The position numbers and the translations under genes were made by a program. From assembly GCA_018268355.1 (NCBI GenBank), contig JAFDWR010000004.1:310404-374403 (forward strand): 64,000 bases of DNA. Reading direction: 5' to 3'. This DNA comes from Armatimonadota bacterium. GTDB lineage: Bacteria > Armatimonadota > Fimbriimonadia > Fimbriimonadales > Fimbriimonadaceae. The notes beneath the pieces were generated by a model that was not told the DNA's origin, did not search any database, and saw nothing but the letters and a program-made list of their open reading frames with translations. Positions 1-8,385 of the stretch are shown piece by piece (within the stretch, counting starts at the first letter, position 1; each line of letters opens with the position of its first letter).

Positions 1-239
1 TGATACTCGTCAATCGCAACGACGGACGGGGTGACCTTCTTGGCGGCTTGGCGAAAGTCTACGCCAGCCTGGGGTGTGACCGTGTTCTGCACCAGGGTGG
101 GACGCGCCTCGTTCCAAACGGGCACTTCAACGCCCGACGAGTTGCTCGGAGTCGGGTGGAGATAGCGGTCCACCTGCAAGGCTCCAAAAACGCCCGCCCC
201 AACGGCAAGGCCAATCCAAAGAATGCTTCCCTTTTTCAT
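1..239 (-). CDS. HtrA/Deg-like trypsin-type serine protease, N-terminal part
   Basis: The first 79 codons of a minus-strand gene whose 3' part lies beyond the left edge. The product starts MKKGSILWIGLAVGAG, a short basic end followed by one hydrophobic anchor (about residues 5-20). A linker of some 40 residues leads into AAKKVTPSVVAIDEY, which resembles the entry into the trypsin-like domain of periplasmic HtrA/DegP/DegQ proteases. An AGGAGG ribosome site at 251-246 lies 6 bases before the ATG and fixes the start. The gene is divergent from hsp20, so two protein quality-control genes share a 144-bp gap. The catalytic triad and PDZ domain are outside the window, so the family call rests on one motif. 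Confidence 0.62.
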   Translation of the reverse strand, partial: MKKGSILWIGLAVGAGVFGALQVDRYLHPTPSNSSGVEVPVWNEARPTLVQNTVTPQAGVDFRQAAKKVTPSVVAIDEY

Positions 240-324
240 CACGCGCCTCCTCTTTTGAACGCAATCTTCGGAAGTTGAGTTCCAGGGTGAAAATTTCTCG
301 GCCATTTTTGGGCACTCATGAAAC

Positions 325-353
325 TTGATAGTGTAAGACTCACGTTATATTAA
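325..353 (+). promoter_or_regulatory. Possible housekeeping promoter of hsp20
   Basis: TTGATA at 325-330 and TATTAA at 348-353 are 17 bases apart. A better -10, TATATT at 346-351, would give a 15-base spacer. This is the only AT-rich stretch before hsp20. It is a reading by eye; no sigma-32 type or CIRCE element is visible. Confidence 0.3.
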
Positions 354-358
354 GTGTA

Positions 359-373
359 GGCCATCAAATGGCC
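359..373 (+). promoter_or_regulatory. Perfect inverted repeat GGCCAT-CAA-ATGGCC just upstream of hsp20
   Basis: Two 6-base arms separated by 3 bases, ending 10 bases before the hsp20 ATG. If the promoter at 325-353 is right, transcription would start at or in this repeat, so it could be an operator at +1 or a hairpin at the 5' end of the mRNA. No strong Shine-Dalgarno sequence follows it. The function is unknown. Confidence 0.4.
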
Positions 374-383
374 AAGATGAAAG

Positions 384-815
384 ATGATGAAGACGATGAC
401 AATCATTCCTGCAAGCGAGTCCTTCCGTCAGTTCGACAGCCTGTTCGAGCAGATCTTCGGCGAACCCCGCCGAACCCAGCCCGGCACCACCGCCATTCCG
501 GTGGACGTGCTCGAGCGCGATAACGCGCTAATCATTCGCGCCACTGTCCCGGGCATCGCCCCCGAGAACCTGGAGATCAAGGTGGAGAAGAACGTGCTCA
601 CCCTCGCCGGTTCGACCACGGTTGAGGAAGTGAGCGAGGGCACCAAGGTGTTCCTGCGTGAGCGAATCGAAGGCGCCTTCTCGCGCTCGATCCGCCTGCC
701 TGAGGGTTTGAACCTCGAGGCCGCCGCCGCCAAGTTCGAGCACGGCGTCCTCACGATCACGCTTCCGAAGGTGGAAGAGGTCAAGCCGACCGCGATCCAC
801 ATCCCGATTCAGTAA
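384..815 (+). CDS. Small heat shock protein (Hsp20 / alpha-crystallin family)
   Basis: A 143-residue ATP-independent holdase chaperone of the cytoplasm that keeps unfolding proteins soluble. The alpha-crystallin domain covers about residues 37-130. The diagnostic G-V-L is at 121-123, and the C-terminal I-x-I motif (IHIPI) is at 138-142, where sHSP oligomers dock. The N-terminal arm is short (FRQFDSLFEQIFGEP), as in class A bacterial sHSPs. The start is uncertain: ATGs at 384, 387 and 396 are in frame and none has a good ribosome site. A perfect inverted repeat at 359-373 and a strong terminator at 831-866 make it a single-gene unit. Confidence 0.95.
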   Translation: MMKTMTIIPASESFRQFDSLFEQIFGEPRRTQPGTTAIPVDVLERDNALIIRATVPGIAPENLEIKVEKNVLTLAGSTTVEEVSEGTKVFLRERIEGAFSRSIRLPEGLNLEAAAAKFEHGVLTITLPKVEEVKPTAIHIPIQ

Positions 816-830
816 GGTCGGAAAAGGCAA

Positions 831-866
831 GCCCGGGGGCGAACTCAGTTCGCCCCCGGGCTTTTT
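831..866. terminator. Strong intrinsic terminator between hsp20 and the M48 protease
   Basis: A 13-bp perfect stem (831-843 with 849-861) with loop CTCAG and five Ts at 862-866 on the plus strand. It ends hsp20. It also lies 13 bases beyond the stop of the convergent M48 gene and may slow transcription from that side, although the minus-strand tail is not T-rich. Confidence 0.9.
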
Positions 867-878
867 GTTTCAGAACGG

Positions 879-2072
879 TTATTTCGCGCTCTTGATCTGG
901 AAGCTCAGGATGTAGAGACACTCCTTGACGGACTTGAGTGCGTCTTGGGCCTTGGCCTTGAGGGTCTGATTCTGATCAAGGTCGCTGGCGGTGAACGTCC
1001 AAACGGGTCGTCCGTGGTACATCAGCGAGCCATCCTCGCTAGCCTTGACCTCGAACATCGCGGGTGTCGAGTCGAACATCATGTTCAGCCTTGAAACCGC
1101 CTCTTGGACACGCGCGGGGTCCTTTCCGGAAAGCGCAAAGAGGTTGGTCTTGCCGAACTTCAGGCGATAGGCACCTTTGTCTTCGGTGGCGACGACCCGG
1201 AAGCTGGTGGTGACGAGACTGCGGCGAAGCGGCACCCCTGCCTTGCTCATGTAGTTGGTGAGGCTGGCGGCACGTTCCCGGCTCGGAGGGTGGGTTCGAT
1301 AGATGCCGAGGTTGATGCCGAGGAAGGTGCGCTCGTCCCGGGCAAGTCGCTCCATGAAGGTGAGAATGCCGGTAGGGTTGTAGGAGCTTTGCACCATGTA
1401 CTGGAACCCGCCGTAGTCGGCGGATTCTTCGGCGGCGACCGACCATCCGCTCGTAAGGGCTTGGCCGAGCATCTGCACGCCGATCAGGCCTTCGAGTCCG
1501 CCTTGTCCCCGCGAGAAGAGCGCGGCAAGGATGAACGGAATCTGCATTAGGCTTACCTTGTCCTGTTGCTTGCGAAGGGTTGCGACGTGGCGGAAAGCGG
1601 CGTGGGCGACCTCGTGACTCACGACGCCGGCGAGCTCGTCGTCGGACTCCACATAGTCCATCAGGCCCTCATAGATGAAGATCTGGCCACCCGGAAGCGA
1701 GAACGCGTTGATGTCCTTGCCCTGGATGACGGTGAACTTGTATGGGAAGATCGCAAATCGGCGATCGCCCCAGGTCACCTTAGCGTGGGTTCGGTTGGCG
1801 ATATCGGCGAATTCGGAGCCGATGCGGTCAGCGCGAGCCTGGTACTCAGGCTTTGAGGTCGGCTTTTCTTCCTTGAGGACTTCGGCGGCGTACTGCTTGC
1901 CAAGCTCGATGTCCTTGTCGACTTCGGGCTGAAACTTGGGGTCGACCTTCAGGGTGGTTTGGGCCTGTTGGACCGGGGTGTCGGCCTGTTGCCACGCCCA
2001 TTGGACCAGCATCTCGGTGCGGAGAGTGGTGGGGAGGAGCGTGAGGCTCGCAGCTGCAAAGAGGGCCGACAT
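879..2072 (-). CDS. Exported M48-family zinc metalloprotease
   Basis: A 397-residue protein with a hydrophobic signal segment at about residues 1-15. The zinc motif HEVAH is at 153-157, followed by AAFRH. The likely third ligand lies in EESAD (215-219), the counterpart of ExxAD in M48 proteases. The glycine-rich LPGGQIFIYEGLM segment before the motif is typical of the BepA/LoiP-like M48C group, which handle envelope proteins. The last 120 residues match no family I recognise; tetratricopeptide repeats like those of BepA are not obvious. The gene is convergent with hsp20. The 164-bp gap upstream to the MFS gene shows no clear promoter. Confidence 0.88.
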   Translation of the reverse strand: MSALFAAASLTLLPTTLRTEMLVQWAWQQADTPVQQAQTTLKVDPKFQPEVDKDIELGKQYAAEVLKEEKPTSKPEYQARADRIGSEFADIANRTHAKVTWGDRRFAIFPYKFTVIQGKDINAFSLPGGQIFIYEGLMDYVESDDELAGVVSHEVAHAAFRHVATLRKQQDKVSLMQIPFILAALFSRGQGGLEGLIGVQMLGQALTSGWSVAAEESADYGGFQYMVQSSYNPTGILTFMERLARDERTFLGINLGIYRTHPPSRERAASLTNYMSKAGVPLRRSLVTTSFRVVATEDKGAYRLKFGKTNLFALSGKDPARVQEAVSRLNMMFDSTPAMFEVKASEDGSLMYHGRPVWTFTASDLDQNQTLKAKAQDALKSVKECLYILSFQIKSAK

Positions 2073-2236
2073 GGTTCGAGTTCTGTTCCTATCCGACGAA
2101 ATTGAGACGGTTGAGAGTTCCGATTGCTTCGCAAATGGTCCTACGACGCCGATTTCTCTTGCGTTTGACGTTCGGAGAGCTCGCGATAGGACGGCACATT
2201 CACCGACAAATTGGCTAAGCTAACGGCAATCCAAAA

Positions 2237-4555
2237 ATGCCCCCTCAAAGTAGGTTTGATAACCTCCAGAATTTGAGGCTGGCGAATCTCGATACTGCGT
2301 TCGCCACCTCGTTTGGAACCCTGATAGGGGGCTCATTCATCGTCAAGTTCATTCAGTACTTGGGCGGTGGTGACCACGAGATTGGACTCGTGACCGGACT
2401 TCCTTCGCTGCTCGGCGTGCTGCAGATCGTCGGGGCGAGCTGGGGTCGACGCTACAACGGCTACAAGACCTTCGCGGGGACCGGCGGCGCGCTTTGGCGG
2501 CTGTTGTACGTGCCGATCGCCCTGTTGCCGCTCGTCGCGCTCTCCAAGCAAGTCTCGCTATTTGTGATCGTGGCTTGCGTGACGATCGCCGCAGGCTGCG
2601 TGCTGACCGTCGCGCCGATCTACAGCGACTGGCTCGCCGAGATGGTCCCCGAGCGCTCGCGCGGGTGGTATTTCAGCCGTCGCAACGCCCTTTTGACCGC
2701 CGTTGCTTCGGTGATCTCGCTCATCGGTGCGTTTGTGTTCGACCAGTTCGAACACCGTGGCCAGCCGAGCACCGGGTTCGCGATTGTCTTTGGAGCGGGG
2801 ATCCTCTGCGCGGCGATCAGCATGTTCTTTTATGTCCGCATGAAGGACATCCCGCGCGAAAACCCGGTTCGCGAACCGATTGTGGCGGGAATGCGGCGGA
2901 TCATCAAGCCATTCCACGACTGCGACTTCCGCCCGGTTCTGATCTTCCTCACGATCTTCTTCTTTGGCCAGACGATTGGCGGCAACCTGTGGGGCGCGTT
3001 TGCCCTTGAATCCCTCAAGCTCGACCTCACGTTCCTCTCGCTTTTTGGCGTCTGCCACGCCACTGGCATGATCCTCAGTTCGAAGCTGTGGGGGCAACTG
3101 AACGACCGCTATGGCGCGCGGCCATCCTTGCTCATTGCGGGGCTGATGTTCGCGCTGAACCCGCTTCCCTGGGTGGTCAGCTTCCCCGGCAATCCGGTCG
3201 CGGCGAAGATCACGCTGCTCCTGGGCCACCTGATCATGGGCATCGGTTGGAGCGGCGTCGCGCTTTCGCAGTTCAACCTGTTGCTCGCGACCTCCAAGGA
3301 AGAGGACCGGGCGAATTACATCGCGGCGGGGCTGACCTTGCAGTCGATTGTGAGCGGCTTCGCACCGCTGGCGGGCGCTTGGCTCATGGGTGCGCTTCGA
3401 ACCCAAATGGCCCCCGAACTCGCCTACAAGGTAGTCTTCGTCACGGCGTCCGTGCTCCGGGCAAGCTCGCTCTTCTTGCTCATCAAGGTGCGCGAGCCGG
3501 GTTCGAAGCAGCTGGGGTCTGCCCTCGGTCACCTTCGGACGGTGACACCCAAGGGCGTCCGTGCCCTGCGCAGCTTGGAGAGAAGCGTCGACCCCGAAGT
3601 ACGCGCGGAAGCGATTGAGAACATGGCCGATACCGGCTATGCGTTCGCGGGTGGCGAGCTCGCCAAGGCGCTCAACGATCCGAGCGCGAAGGTCCGGCGT
3701 CAGGCGGCGGCCGCGCTCGTCAAACTCGGCGACAAGGACGCGGTCCGGACCCTGCGCTATCAGCTTGAGCACTATCCCGACCACGCCGAGGAGGAAACCG
3801 TGCGCGCACTCGGGGCGCTCGGTGACGAATCGGCGGCGTCGTTGCTCGCGAGCTTCCTTCATAGTCCTCGCGCCCAGATTCGCCGCGCGGCGGCCCACGC
3901 CCTTGCGGATGTCGGCGGCCCCGAGGCAGTGGACGCCCTCACTGAGTCCGCGCTCACCGAAGACGATCCCGACCTGCGCCGCGCGAGCATCCAAGGTCTG
4001 CGCCAGCTCGAGGGCAGGGAAGCGGAAGAGCCGATCTCCAAGGCCCTCCTCGATAAGCACCCTAGCGTGCGTATCGCGGCGGCGGAAGCCGTCGCCGAGA
4101 TGGAGCTGGTGACCGCGCTGCCGTACCTGCGGGAGTCGCTCGTGAAGTTCGACGACGAGGCGGAGAGCGAAGTGGCCTATGCGCTGGGCGTCGTCGGGGG
4201 CACCGAGGATATCCACCTCATCCTGGATTCCAGCGAGAAGGTGAAGTCGAGGATCGGACGGCGGCGTTGCTTGCTCGGGGTCTCGCGCATCCTCGGCGTG
4301 GAACCCGAGGTTTATCGACTTATGATGCTCGACGACATGGCGAAGGACGCCAAGTTGCTGAGCACGCTCACCTCGGTGGTGCGAAAGAGCCCGAAGGCCC
4401 GCGTTGCGGTCCAGCGATACGCCCAGGGCGACGAGGCGGGTGCGCTTCACGCGCTGCACCTCGCCTTCCCCCAACATGAGGGCCTCGCCATCCTCGCGGA
4501 GCGAAAGCCGGTTGAGGGCTACCTGATCGCGGCAAGCCTGCTCGGCAAGAGCTAG
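2237..4555 (+). CDS. MFS transporter fused to a C-terminal HEAT-repeat domain
   Basis: A 772-residue two-part protein. Residues about 15-425 are polytopic with about 12 hydrophobic spans and MFS features, such as WGQLNDRYGARP between spans in the second half. From about residue 440 to the end the sequence is soluble and made of PBS-lyase/HEAT-type repeats, for example DPSAKVRRQAAAALVKLGD, SPRAQIRRAAAHALADVGG and HPSVRIAAAEAVAEM. HEAT arrays bind proteins, so the tail may be a cytoplasmic docking or gating module. The substrate cannot be told. The ATG at 2237 has no clear ribosome site. The gene overlaps the convergent methyltransferase by 4 bp. Confidence 0.88.
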   Translation: MPPQSRFDNLQNLRLANLDTAFATSFGTLIGGSFIVKFIQYLGGGDHEIGLVTGLPSLLGVLQIVGASWGRRYNGYKTFAGTGGALWRLLYVPIALLPLVALSKQVSLFVIVACVTIAAGCVLTVAPIYSDWLAEMVPERSRGWYFSRRNALLTAVASVISLIGAFVFDQFEHRGQPSTGFAIVFGAGILCAAISMFFYVRMKDIPRENPVREPIVAGMRRIIKPFHDCDFRPVLIFLTIFFFGQTIGGNLWGAFALESLKLDLTFLSLFGVCHATGMILSSKLWGQLNDRYGARPSLLIAGLMFALNPLPWVVSFPGNPVAAKITLLLGHLIMGIGWSGVALSQFNLLLATSKEEDRANYIAAGLTLQSIVSGFAPLAGAWLMGALRTQMAPELAYKVVFVTASVLRASSLFLLIKVREPGSKQLGSALGHLRTVTPKGVRALRSLERSVDPEVRAEAIENMADTGYAFAGGELAKALNDPSAKVRRQAAAALVKLGDKDAVRTLRYQLEHYPDHAEEETVRALGALGDESAASLLASFLHSPRAQIRRAAAHALADVGGPEAVDALTESALTEDDPDLRRASIQGLRQLEGREAEEPISKALLDKHPSVRIAAAEAVAEMELVTALPYLRESLVKFDDEAESEVAYALGVVGGTEDIHLILDSSEKVKSRIGRRRCLLGVSRILGVEPEVYRLMMLDDMAKDAKLLSTLTSVVRKSPKARVAVQRYAQGDEAGALHALHLAFPQHEGLAILAERKPVEGYLIAASLLGKS

Positions 4556-5289
4556 GCGCGGACGCTGACGTACATCGCCTCGATCTCGTCGAGCATGAGC
4601 GGCCTTCGTGCCCAGTGACCGGCGGTGCCGCCGTAAACGGCGTCGCACCGGAACCCTGCGACCTTTAGCATCCGCACGATCTCGGGCGGGATGAAGAGTC
4701 GCTCGCGAATCTGGATGTGGCGGCTGCCCTCGGGCAATTCCCACTCGTCGATATAGGCGGAGACCATCGTCGCGGGGTCGAACTTGCCTTCGGCAGTCAT
4801 CTCGTCCTTCATCTGGCGGATGACGTTATAGCCGTTGAGCGTGGTCATCACGAACGGTCCGCCTGGCTTGGTGTGGGCGGCAATGCGCTGGAGAATTGAC
4901 AGGTCGTGGGTCTCGGGGTCGTCATGGGTGCCGATCAACCCGAGGCCGCCTTCGCAAAGGCAAAGGGTGGCATCGAAGGTCTCGCCGAGGTCGAACGTCG
5001 TCGCGTCGCCTTGGATCCAACGGACGTCGACGCCTTGTTCGTTCGCCTTTCGGGTTGCAACGTCGAGCATGCCCTGGCTGATGTCGAGGCCGGTGACTCG
5101 GTAGCCCCGTTTCGCGAGTTCAATCGAATGGCGACCGGTGCCGCACCCGACATCGAGGATCGATGCGCCGGTGGGCAAGGCGACGAGCGAGATGAGGAAA
5201 TCGACTTCGGCGACGGTGTGCTGGGTGAACGGGTTTTCGTCGTAATGCGGGGCGTGCGCATCAAAAAAGGCTTGCCATTCTTGCTTCAT
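4552..5289 (-). CDS. Class I SAM-dependent methyltransferase
   Basis: A 245-residue Rossmann-fold methyltransferase. Motif I (ILDVGCGTGRH) is at residues 44-54 and an acidic end of strand 2 (VTGLDIS) follows. The aspartate of motif IV is replaced by a cysteine-rich strand (ATLCLCEGGLGLI). The N-terminal FFDAHAPHYDENPF segment is common in small-molecule or ubiquinone-type methyltransferases, but the substrate cannot be named. Its ATG overlaps the folD stop by 4 bp, so the two are translated together. This links it loosely to one-carbon metabolism, since folD feeds the methyl pool. Confidence 0.85.
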   Translation of the reverse strand: MKQEWQAFFDAHAPHYDENPFTQHTVAEVDFLISLVALPTGASILDVGCGTGRHSIELAKRGYRVTGLDISQGMLDVATRKANEQGVDVRWIQGDATTFDLGETFDATLCLCEGGLGLIGTHDDPETHDLSILQRIAAHTKPGGPFVMTTLNGYNVIRQMKDEMTAEGKFDPATMVSAYIDEWELPEGSRHIQIRERLFIPPEIVRMLKVAGFRCDAVYGGTAGHWARRPLMLDEIEAMYVSVRA

Positions 5290-6146
5290 TCGCCCACCTG
5301 CGCTTCGGCGGCATCCACGCAGTTCGCGAGCAGGCTCGCGACCGTCATCGGCCCGACGCCGCCGGGAACGGGCGTGATCCAGCTCGCGACCTGGCTCGCC
5401 GCTTCGAAATCCACATCGCCGACGTCGTGGGTGCGGCCCTCGACTTTGTTGTAGCCCGCATCAACGATCACCGCGCCCGGCTTAATCCAATCGCCCTTGA
5501 CCATCTCGGCCTTGCCGACGGCAGCGACGAGGATGTCGGCTTGGCGGCAAAGGTCGGCGAGGTCGCGGGTGTGGCGGTGGGCAATCGTCACCGTGCAGTT
5601 CTTTTCAAGGAGCATGAGCGCGGCGGGCTTGCCGAGGATGTTGCTTCGACCGATCACGAGCGCGTTCTTGCCCTGGGTTTCGATCTTGTGGTGCTCGAGC
5701 AGTCGGATGATGCCGAGCGGGGTCGCGCAGCGAAAGCCAGGAAGGCCGGCGGTGAGACGTCCGAGGGAATCCGGCGTGATGCCATCAACGTCCTTGGCCG
5801 CGCCGAGGGCGAGGAGAGCGGCGTCTTCGTCGAGGTGCTTCGGCAACGGGTGTTGGACAAGCACGCCGTGAACCTCGGGGGCCTCGTTCAGCTCGTTGAT
5901 CTTGTCGATGACGTAGCTCTGCGGGGTGTTTTCATCGACCATCCACGACTCGCCGATCATGCCCGCTTCGGCGGCCCAGCGGTGCTTCATCCGGACGTAG
6001 GCCAGGCTCGCGGGATCTTGGGCGGCGACGACCACGTCGAGGCGAGGAACCACCCCTTTGGACCTCAGGGCCTCGACCCGAGACTTCAGAGATTCGCGAA
6101 TCGTACGGGCGAGGGCTTTTCCATCGAGGATTTGGGCGGTGCTCAC
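5286..6146 (-). CDS. folD: FolD, methylenetetrahydrofolate dehydrogenase / cyclohydrolase
   Basis: A 286-residue bifunctional cytoplasmic enzyme. It oxidises 5,10-methylene-THF to methenyl-THF with NADP and hydrolyses that to 10-formyl-THF, supplying purine and formyl-Met synthesis. The catalytic YxxxK motif is YVRMK at 50-54. Also visible are VHGVLVQHPLPKH, the cofactor-loop stretch VIGRSNILGKP, and the C-terminal signature PVPGGVGPMTVASLL. The length is normal for the family. It is the first gene of a two-gene unit with the methyltransferase (4-bp overlap), and it is divergent from pepF across 38 bp. Confidence 0.97.
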   Translation of the reverse strand: MSTAQILDGKALARTIRESLKSRVEALRSKGVVPRLDVVVAAQDPASLAYVRMKHRWAAEAGMIGESWMVDENTPQSYVIDKINELNEAPEVHGVLVQHPLPKHLDEDAALLALGAAKDVDGITPDSLGRLTAGLPGFRCATPLGIIRLLEHHKIETQGKNALVIGRSNILGKPAALMLLEKNCTVTIAHRHTRDLADLCRQADILVAAVGKAEMVKGDWIKPGAVIVDAGYNKVEGRTHDVGDVDFEAASQVASWITPVPGGVGPMTVASLLANCVDAAEAQVGE

Positions 6147-6184
6147 GCTTACGAATTGTGACAGACAGCAGTAAACTCCGACCC

Positions 6185-8002
6185 ATGAGCACCGCGACCA
6201 CGTTGCCGTTCCCTGAGGTTCGTTGGGACCTTTCCGCCCTCTTTTCGGGCCTCGATGATCCGAAGATCGCGGAGACCTGGAAGGCCCTGGAGTCGAGATG
6301 CAAGGCGTTCGCGAAGACCTATCGAGGCAAGATCGACTCGCCCGACCTCACGGCGGCGACCCTGAGCGCGGCGATCAACGAGCTCGAATCGATCTACGTT
6401 GAGGCGAGTAAGCCGCAAAACTTTGCCCAACTCCTCTTTGCCTGCGACACCGGCAACCCGAAGCTCGGCGCGTTCATGCAAAAACAGATGGAGAAGGGTT
6501 CCGAACTGAGCACTCACCTTATCTTCTTTGATCTTGAACTCAAGAGCGTGGATGATGCGGTGCTGGGGCCGGTCCTTGCCGACCCGTCGCTCGCCGACAA
6601 ACTCCACTTTATCAACGTCACCCGCGCCTTCCGCGCCCACCGGCTGAGCGAGGCCGAAGAGGTCCTGCTCGAGGAGACCGCGAACACGGGCTGCCGCGCC
6701 TGGGAACGGCTGCATGAGGAGCTGGTTTCGAACCACGAGTTCAAGTACTTCGCGCCCGGCGAAACCGAACCGGAAATCCTCACCGAACCGTACGTCCTCG
6801 ACAAGCTCTACGATCCCGACCGAGCCGTGCGACTCGCGGCGGCGGACTGTCTCACCCGTGGACTCACCGAGGTCCAGCGGGTCCTCGTCTTCACGTTCAA
6901 CATCTTGCTGCAGGACAAGTCGCTCGAAGATCGACTGCGAAAGTACACCTACCCCGAGCAGTCGCGGCACATGGCGAACGAATTGCAGCCGGAGACGGTC
7001 GACCTCGTGATTCGGCTTTGCCGAGAGCACTACGGCCTGGTTGCGCGCTACTACCGGATCAAGCGCGAGATCCTTGGCCTCGACGAGCTCACCCACGTCG
7101 ACCGCTATGCCCCCCTGAGCGAGGCGAAGGAAGAGATCAGCTTCGAAGAAGCGAAGTCGATCATCCTCGACGCGTTCGGCCGGTTCAGCACGGACATGCG
7201 CGACCGCGCCGACGAGTTCTTCCAGGCGGGTTGGATTGATGCCGAGCCTCGGCCCGGCAAGCGCGGCGGTGCGTTCTGTAGCTACAACACGCCCGACACC
7301 CACCCCGTCGTCTTCCAGAGCTACCTGAACAAGATGGACGACGTGATGACCCTTGCCCACGAGCTGGGCCACGGCGTCCACGCCTCGCTGAGCCGCGCAC
7401 AGTCGTACATCAACTTCCACGGCACGTTGCCCCTTGCCGAGCTCGCTTCGACCTTTGGGGAGATGCTCGTCTTTGAGAGTTTGGTTGCAAAGGCCTCGCT
7501 CGACGACAAGCTCGCGCTTTATGCCAAGAAGATCGAGGGCGTCTTTGCCACCGTCTTCCGACAGGCGGCGATGTACCAGTTTGAGGGTCGTTGCCACCGG
7601 ACGCGGCGCGAAGAAGGCGAGATGGAAGCGGAGACGATCGGCCAGATTTGGCACGAGGAGCTCCAGGCGATGTTTGGCGACAGCGTGAAGCTCGGCGACG
7701 ACCACCGCGTGTGGTGGAGCTACGTTTCGCACTTCATCTCGGTGCCGTTCTACGTCTACGCCTACTCGTTTGGCGAGCTGCTCGCGCTCTCTCTTTACGG
7801 TCGAGCCAAGCACGAGGGGCCGGAGTTTGCCGACAAGTACCTGGCGATGCTCACCGCGGGCGGATCGAAGTCGCCCGATGACCTTATGGCGATGGTGGAT
7901 ACCGACCTCAACGACGAGGCGTTCTGGCGGGGTGGTCTCGCTGCGGTGGAGTCGCTGGTCGAGACCTTTGAGGGCCTTTGGGCCGAAGCCAAGAAGAAGT
8001 AG
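6185..8002 (+). CDS. pepF: Oligoendopeptidase F (M3 family)
   Basis: A 605-residue cytoplasmic zinc peptidase that trims oligopeptides. The zinc motif HELGH starts at about residue 392, in the context TLAHELGHGVHASLS. The third ligand lies in STFGEMLVFE some 25 residues later. The family motif PGKRGGAFC is present upstream, and YAYSFGELLALSLY near the end is typical of PepF. I chose ATG 6185 (MSTATTLPFPEVRW) because the frame also opens at 6158 with nine unconserved residues; neither has a strong ribosome site. The last codons and the stop lie in a 12-bp inverted repeat shared with the convergent lipoprotein gene. Confidence 0.95.
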   Translation: MSTATTLPFPEVRWDLSALFSGLDDPKIAETWKALESRCKAFAKTYRGKIDSPDLTAATLSAAINELESIYVEASKPQNFAQLLFACDTGNPKLGAFMQKQMEKGSELSTHLIFFDLELKSVDDAVLGPVLADPSLADKLHFINVTRAFRAHRLSEAEEVLLEETANTGCRAWERLHEELVSNHEFKYFAPGETEPEILTEPYVLDKLYDPDRAVRLAAADCLTRGLTEVQRVLVFTFNILLQDKSLEDRLRKYTYPEQSRHMANELQPETVDLVIRLCREHYGLVARYYRIKREILGLDELTHVDRYAPLSEAKEEISFEEAKSIILDAFGRFSTDMRDRADEFFQAGWIDAEPRPGKRGGAFCSYNTPDTHPVVFQSYLNKMDDVMTLAHELGHGVHASLSRAQSYINFHGTLPLAELASTFGEMLVFESLVAKASLDDKLALYAKKIEGVFATVFRQAAMYQFEGRCHRTRREEGEMEAETIGQIWHEELQAMFGDSVKLGDDHRVWWSYVSHFISVPFYVYAYSFGELLALSLYGRAKHEGPEFADKYLAMLTAGGSKSPDDLMAMVDTDLNDEAFWRGGLAAVESLVETFEGLWAEAKKK

Positions 8003-8018
8003 GCGTGCCTACTTCTTC
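7993..8018. terminator. 12-bp perfect inverted repeat over the convergent stop codons
   Basis: The arm at 7993-8004 is exactly complementary to 8007-8018, with two bases between. It holds the pepF stop (8000-8002) and the stop of the opposing lipoprotein gene (8009-8011), so both proteins end in KK. There is no T-run on either side. It may act as a bidirectional RNA end or protect the 3' ends. Confidence 0.45.
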
Positions 8019-8362
8019 CTGAACTTCAGGGTGACTTCGGAGAGCGAGACGATCAGGCTGCCATCCTTGTCGATGACGGCCGACCATTCGCTTTCCTTCG
8101 CGCCGGTCATCATGATCGTGGTGTCCTTGATCTCGTACTTGCCGCTCTCTTGCTTGCCTTCCAGATTCGTGGCCGTGTAGGTTCCGTCGGACTTGAACTC
8201 CAGTTGGACCTTCGTGAGGCTATCGGCGAGCTTCTTGTCGCTCTTTTGGTCGTCGCGCAGGGTGGACGGATCGGGCGCCCAAACTCCGACAACCGACTTG
8301 CCACCGCAAGCCACGAGCAACGCTCCGGTCAATGCAAGCCCAACGAATAAACGTGCCTTCAT
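8009..8362 (-). CDS. Small lipoprotein, array member 1
   Basis: About 117 residues. The signal peptide ends in a lipobox (LLVAC), so the mature protein is lipid-anchored. The mature part follows the pattern of the three genes beside it: VVGVW near the anchor, then LEFKSDGTYTA, then GKYEIKD, and LKFRKK at the end. This suggests a small beta-barrel or lipocalin-like fold, with a GxW near the start and repeated strands. I chose the second in-frame ATG (8362) because it starts the typical MK signal; the upstream ATG at 8371 adds three residues. The function is unknown. It is the last of the four genes in transcription order. Confidence 0.8.
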   Translation of the reverse strand: MKARLFVGLALTGALLVACGGKSVVGVWAPDPSTLRDDQKSDKKLADSLTKVQLEFKSDGTYTATNLEGKQESGKYEIKDTTIMMTGAKESEWSAVIDKDGSLIVSLSEVTLKFRKK

Positions 8363-8385
8363 GCGAATCATTCTAGCGCATGGCC

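Noticed and set aside
257-283. Possible ECF-type promoter for the HtrA-like gene on the minus strand (GGAACT, 16 bases, CGTTC).
   Set aside because: Transcription would start inside the AGGAGG ribosome site (251-246), which would leave no usable leader.
2558-4744. Long open frame on the minus strand opposite the MFS-HEAT gene.
   Set aside because: Arg/His/Gln-rich translation without motifs; a typical high-GC antisense shadow of a well supported gene.
6149-7813. Open frame of over 500 codons antisense to pepF.
   Set aside because: Low-complexity charged translation, no start context, and pepF is certain on the other strand.
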